From NCBI RefSeq assembly GCF_012034175.1, contig NZ_JAATEJ010000033.1, positions 1-64,000 on the forward strand: a DNA stretch of 64,000 nucleotides. Reading direction: 5' to 3'. The position numbers were made by a program, and so were the translations under genes. Every line of letters starts with the position of its first letter. Position 1 is the stretch's first letter. This document shows, piece after piece, positions 63,232 through 64,000 of this stretch. The stretch is from Actinacidiphila epipremni. Its GTDB lineage: Bacteria > Actinomycetota > Actinomycetes > Streptomycetales > Streptomycetaceae. The notes beneath the pieces are model-generated. The model made no database searches. It was not told where the DNA came from and was given only the letters and a program-made list of their open reading frames with translations.

Positions 63232-64000
63232 CCGGCGAGCCCACCGAGCCGCGGACGGAACGCCTCTTCCGGGGCACGGGGGAGCACTACCCCGACGATG
63301 TCGCGCTGCCCGAACCGCCGCCCTGGCGCCGCCCCCGCCCGGACGGCACCGCACGCGCCGAACGCCCCTACCTCATCGGCCCGGAGCAGGTCGAGGTCGT
63401 CAACGCGGCGCTGCGGCTGCGCCGTCCGCTGCTCGTGACCGGCAACCCCGGCACCGGCAAGTCCTCGCTCGCCTACGCCGTCGCCGACGAACTCGGCCTC
63501 GGGCCGGTGCTGGTGTGGCCGGTCAACACCCGCTCCACGCTCACCGACGCGCTCTACCGCTACGACGCGATCGGCCGGCTGCGCGGCGAGGCCCCGGCGC
63601 CCGGCGCCGACCACGAGCCCAACGCCTCCGCCGGGGTGGGCAGTTACGTCCGCCTCGGGCCGCTCGGCACCGCGCTGGCCACCCGGCACGAGGGTCGGCC
63701 GCGGCTGCTGCTCATCGACGAGCTCGACAAGAGCGACGTCGACCTGCCCAACGACCTCCTCCACGTCCTGGAGGAAGGGGAGTTCACCATCCCCGAACTG
63801 GCCCGGCTGCCCGAGAGCCCGGACGGCGTCGCCGTCTTCACCGAGGGCTCGCAGGAGCGCGTCACCGTCCACCGCGGCACCGTGCGCTGCGCCGACTTCC
63901 CGTTCGTCGTCATCACCAGCAACGGCGAACGCGAGTTCCCGCCCGCCTTCCTGCGCCGCTGCGTCCGCCTCGAACTGCCCGACCCCGGACGGCAGCAGCT
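63228..64000 (+). CDS. MoxR-type AAA+ ATPase, partial
   Basis: The frame starts with GTG at 63228, overlapping the VMAP stop (GTGA), and runs off the window after 257 codons. Walker A is GNPGTGKSS (72-80) and Walker B is LLLIDELDKSD with Asp164-Glu165. Sensor 1 is FVVITSNGEREFPPAFLRRC, with an Arg-finger-like RRC. The MoxR/GvpN-type AAA+ family acts with vWA-domain proteins. The overlap with the trypsin-VMAP gene marks it as the NTPase of the same system. The C-terminal third and any downstream vWA gene lie outside the window. Confidence 0.9.
   Translation, partial: MTGEPTEPRTERLFRGTGEHYPDDVALPEPPPWRRPRPDGTARAERPYLIGPEQVEVVNAALRLRRPLLVTGNPGTGKSSLAYAVADELGLGPVLVWPVNTRSTLTDALYRYDAIGRLRGEAPAPGADHEPNASAGVGSYVRLGPLGTALATRHEGRPRLLLIDELDKSDVDLPNDLLHVLEEGEFTIPELARLPESPDGVAVFTEGSQERVTVHRGTVRCADFPFVVITSNGEREFPPAFLRRCVRLELPDPGRQQ

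Noticed and set aside
60910-63354. An 814-codon minus-strand open frame across the VMAP gene
   Set aside because: Antisense shadow of a protein with clear protease and VMAP motifs; low-complexity composition and no motif.

Overview
The window is a very high-GC chromosome segment from a Streptomyces-type actinomycete. The organism call rests on GC-saturated third codon positions, many GTG starts, ATGA/GTGA gene overlaps, XRE-DUF5753/DUF397 regulator pairs, a futalosine-type menaquinone pathway and a 14-gene nuo operon. From memory, gene order resembles the S. coelicolor SCO447x-SCO4575 region. This was not checked by alignment.

Layout. 1-4538: tail of an unidentified gene, then a System II cytochrome c maturation operon (resA-ccdA-resB-ccsB). 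4575-11596: menaquinone genes mqnL, mqnP, mqnM and mqnE with an Lrp/AsnC regulator, interrupted by a minus-strand lipoprotein gene and a rhomboid protease gene. 11680-19756: an accessory, repeat-scarred region of small regulators (TetR, MarR, GntR, XRE, HATPase), two GNATs, a SLOG-like protein, back-to-back fragments of two broken regulator genes, and several copies of a ~126-bp palindromic intergenic repeat. 19757-26004: acyl-CoA metabolism genes (MaoC, HMW FabG, thiolase, acyl-CoA ligase) around a divergent promoter with two dyads. 26254-33711: cold-shock protein, then mqnA, mqnC, menG and a MenJ-type menaquinone reductase. 33801-37318: Ser/Thr kinase and small VOC/PPOX proteins. 37390-40612: a graspetide (omega-ester RiPP) cluster made of precursor, ATP-grasp ligase and PIMT-like methyltransferase, with two upstream genes. 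40658-43763: a WhiJ-like XRE/DUF397 pair, a PPOX protein and an NlpC/P60 hydrolase. 44343-60313: nuoA-N preceded by a Rex-like operator and followed by a strong terminator. 60375-64000: a small conserved hypothetical, then a trypsin-VMAP protein overlapping a MoxR AAA+ ATPase. This is the start of a VMAP-type conflict system that runs off the end of the window.

The core theme is respiration. Cytochrome c maturation, most of menaquinone synthesis (mqnA, C, E, L, P, M, menG and probably menJ; mqnB and mqnD are absent) and the quinone-reducing NADH dehydrogenase all lie within 60 kb. The two most interesting accessory systems are the graspetide cluster, whose precursor core has a hydroxyl-rich stretch, a Gly/Asp-Gly loop and an acidic stretch, and the VMAP-MoxR module with an intact protease triad. 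Repeats and regulator fragments around 12.3-16.7 kb record a local duplication followed by an in-frame deletion.
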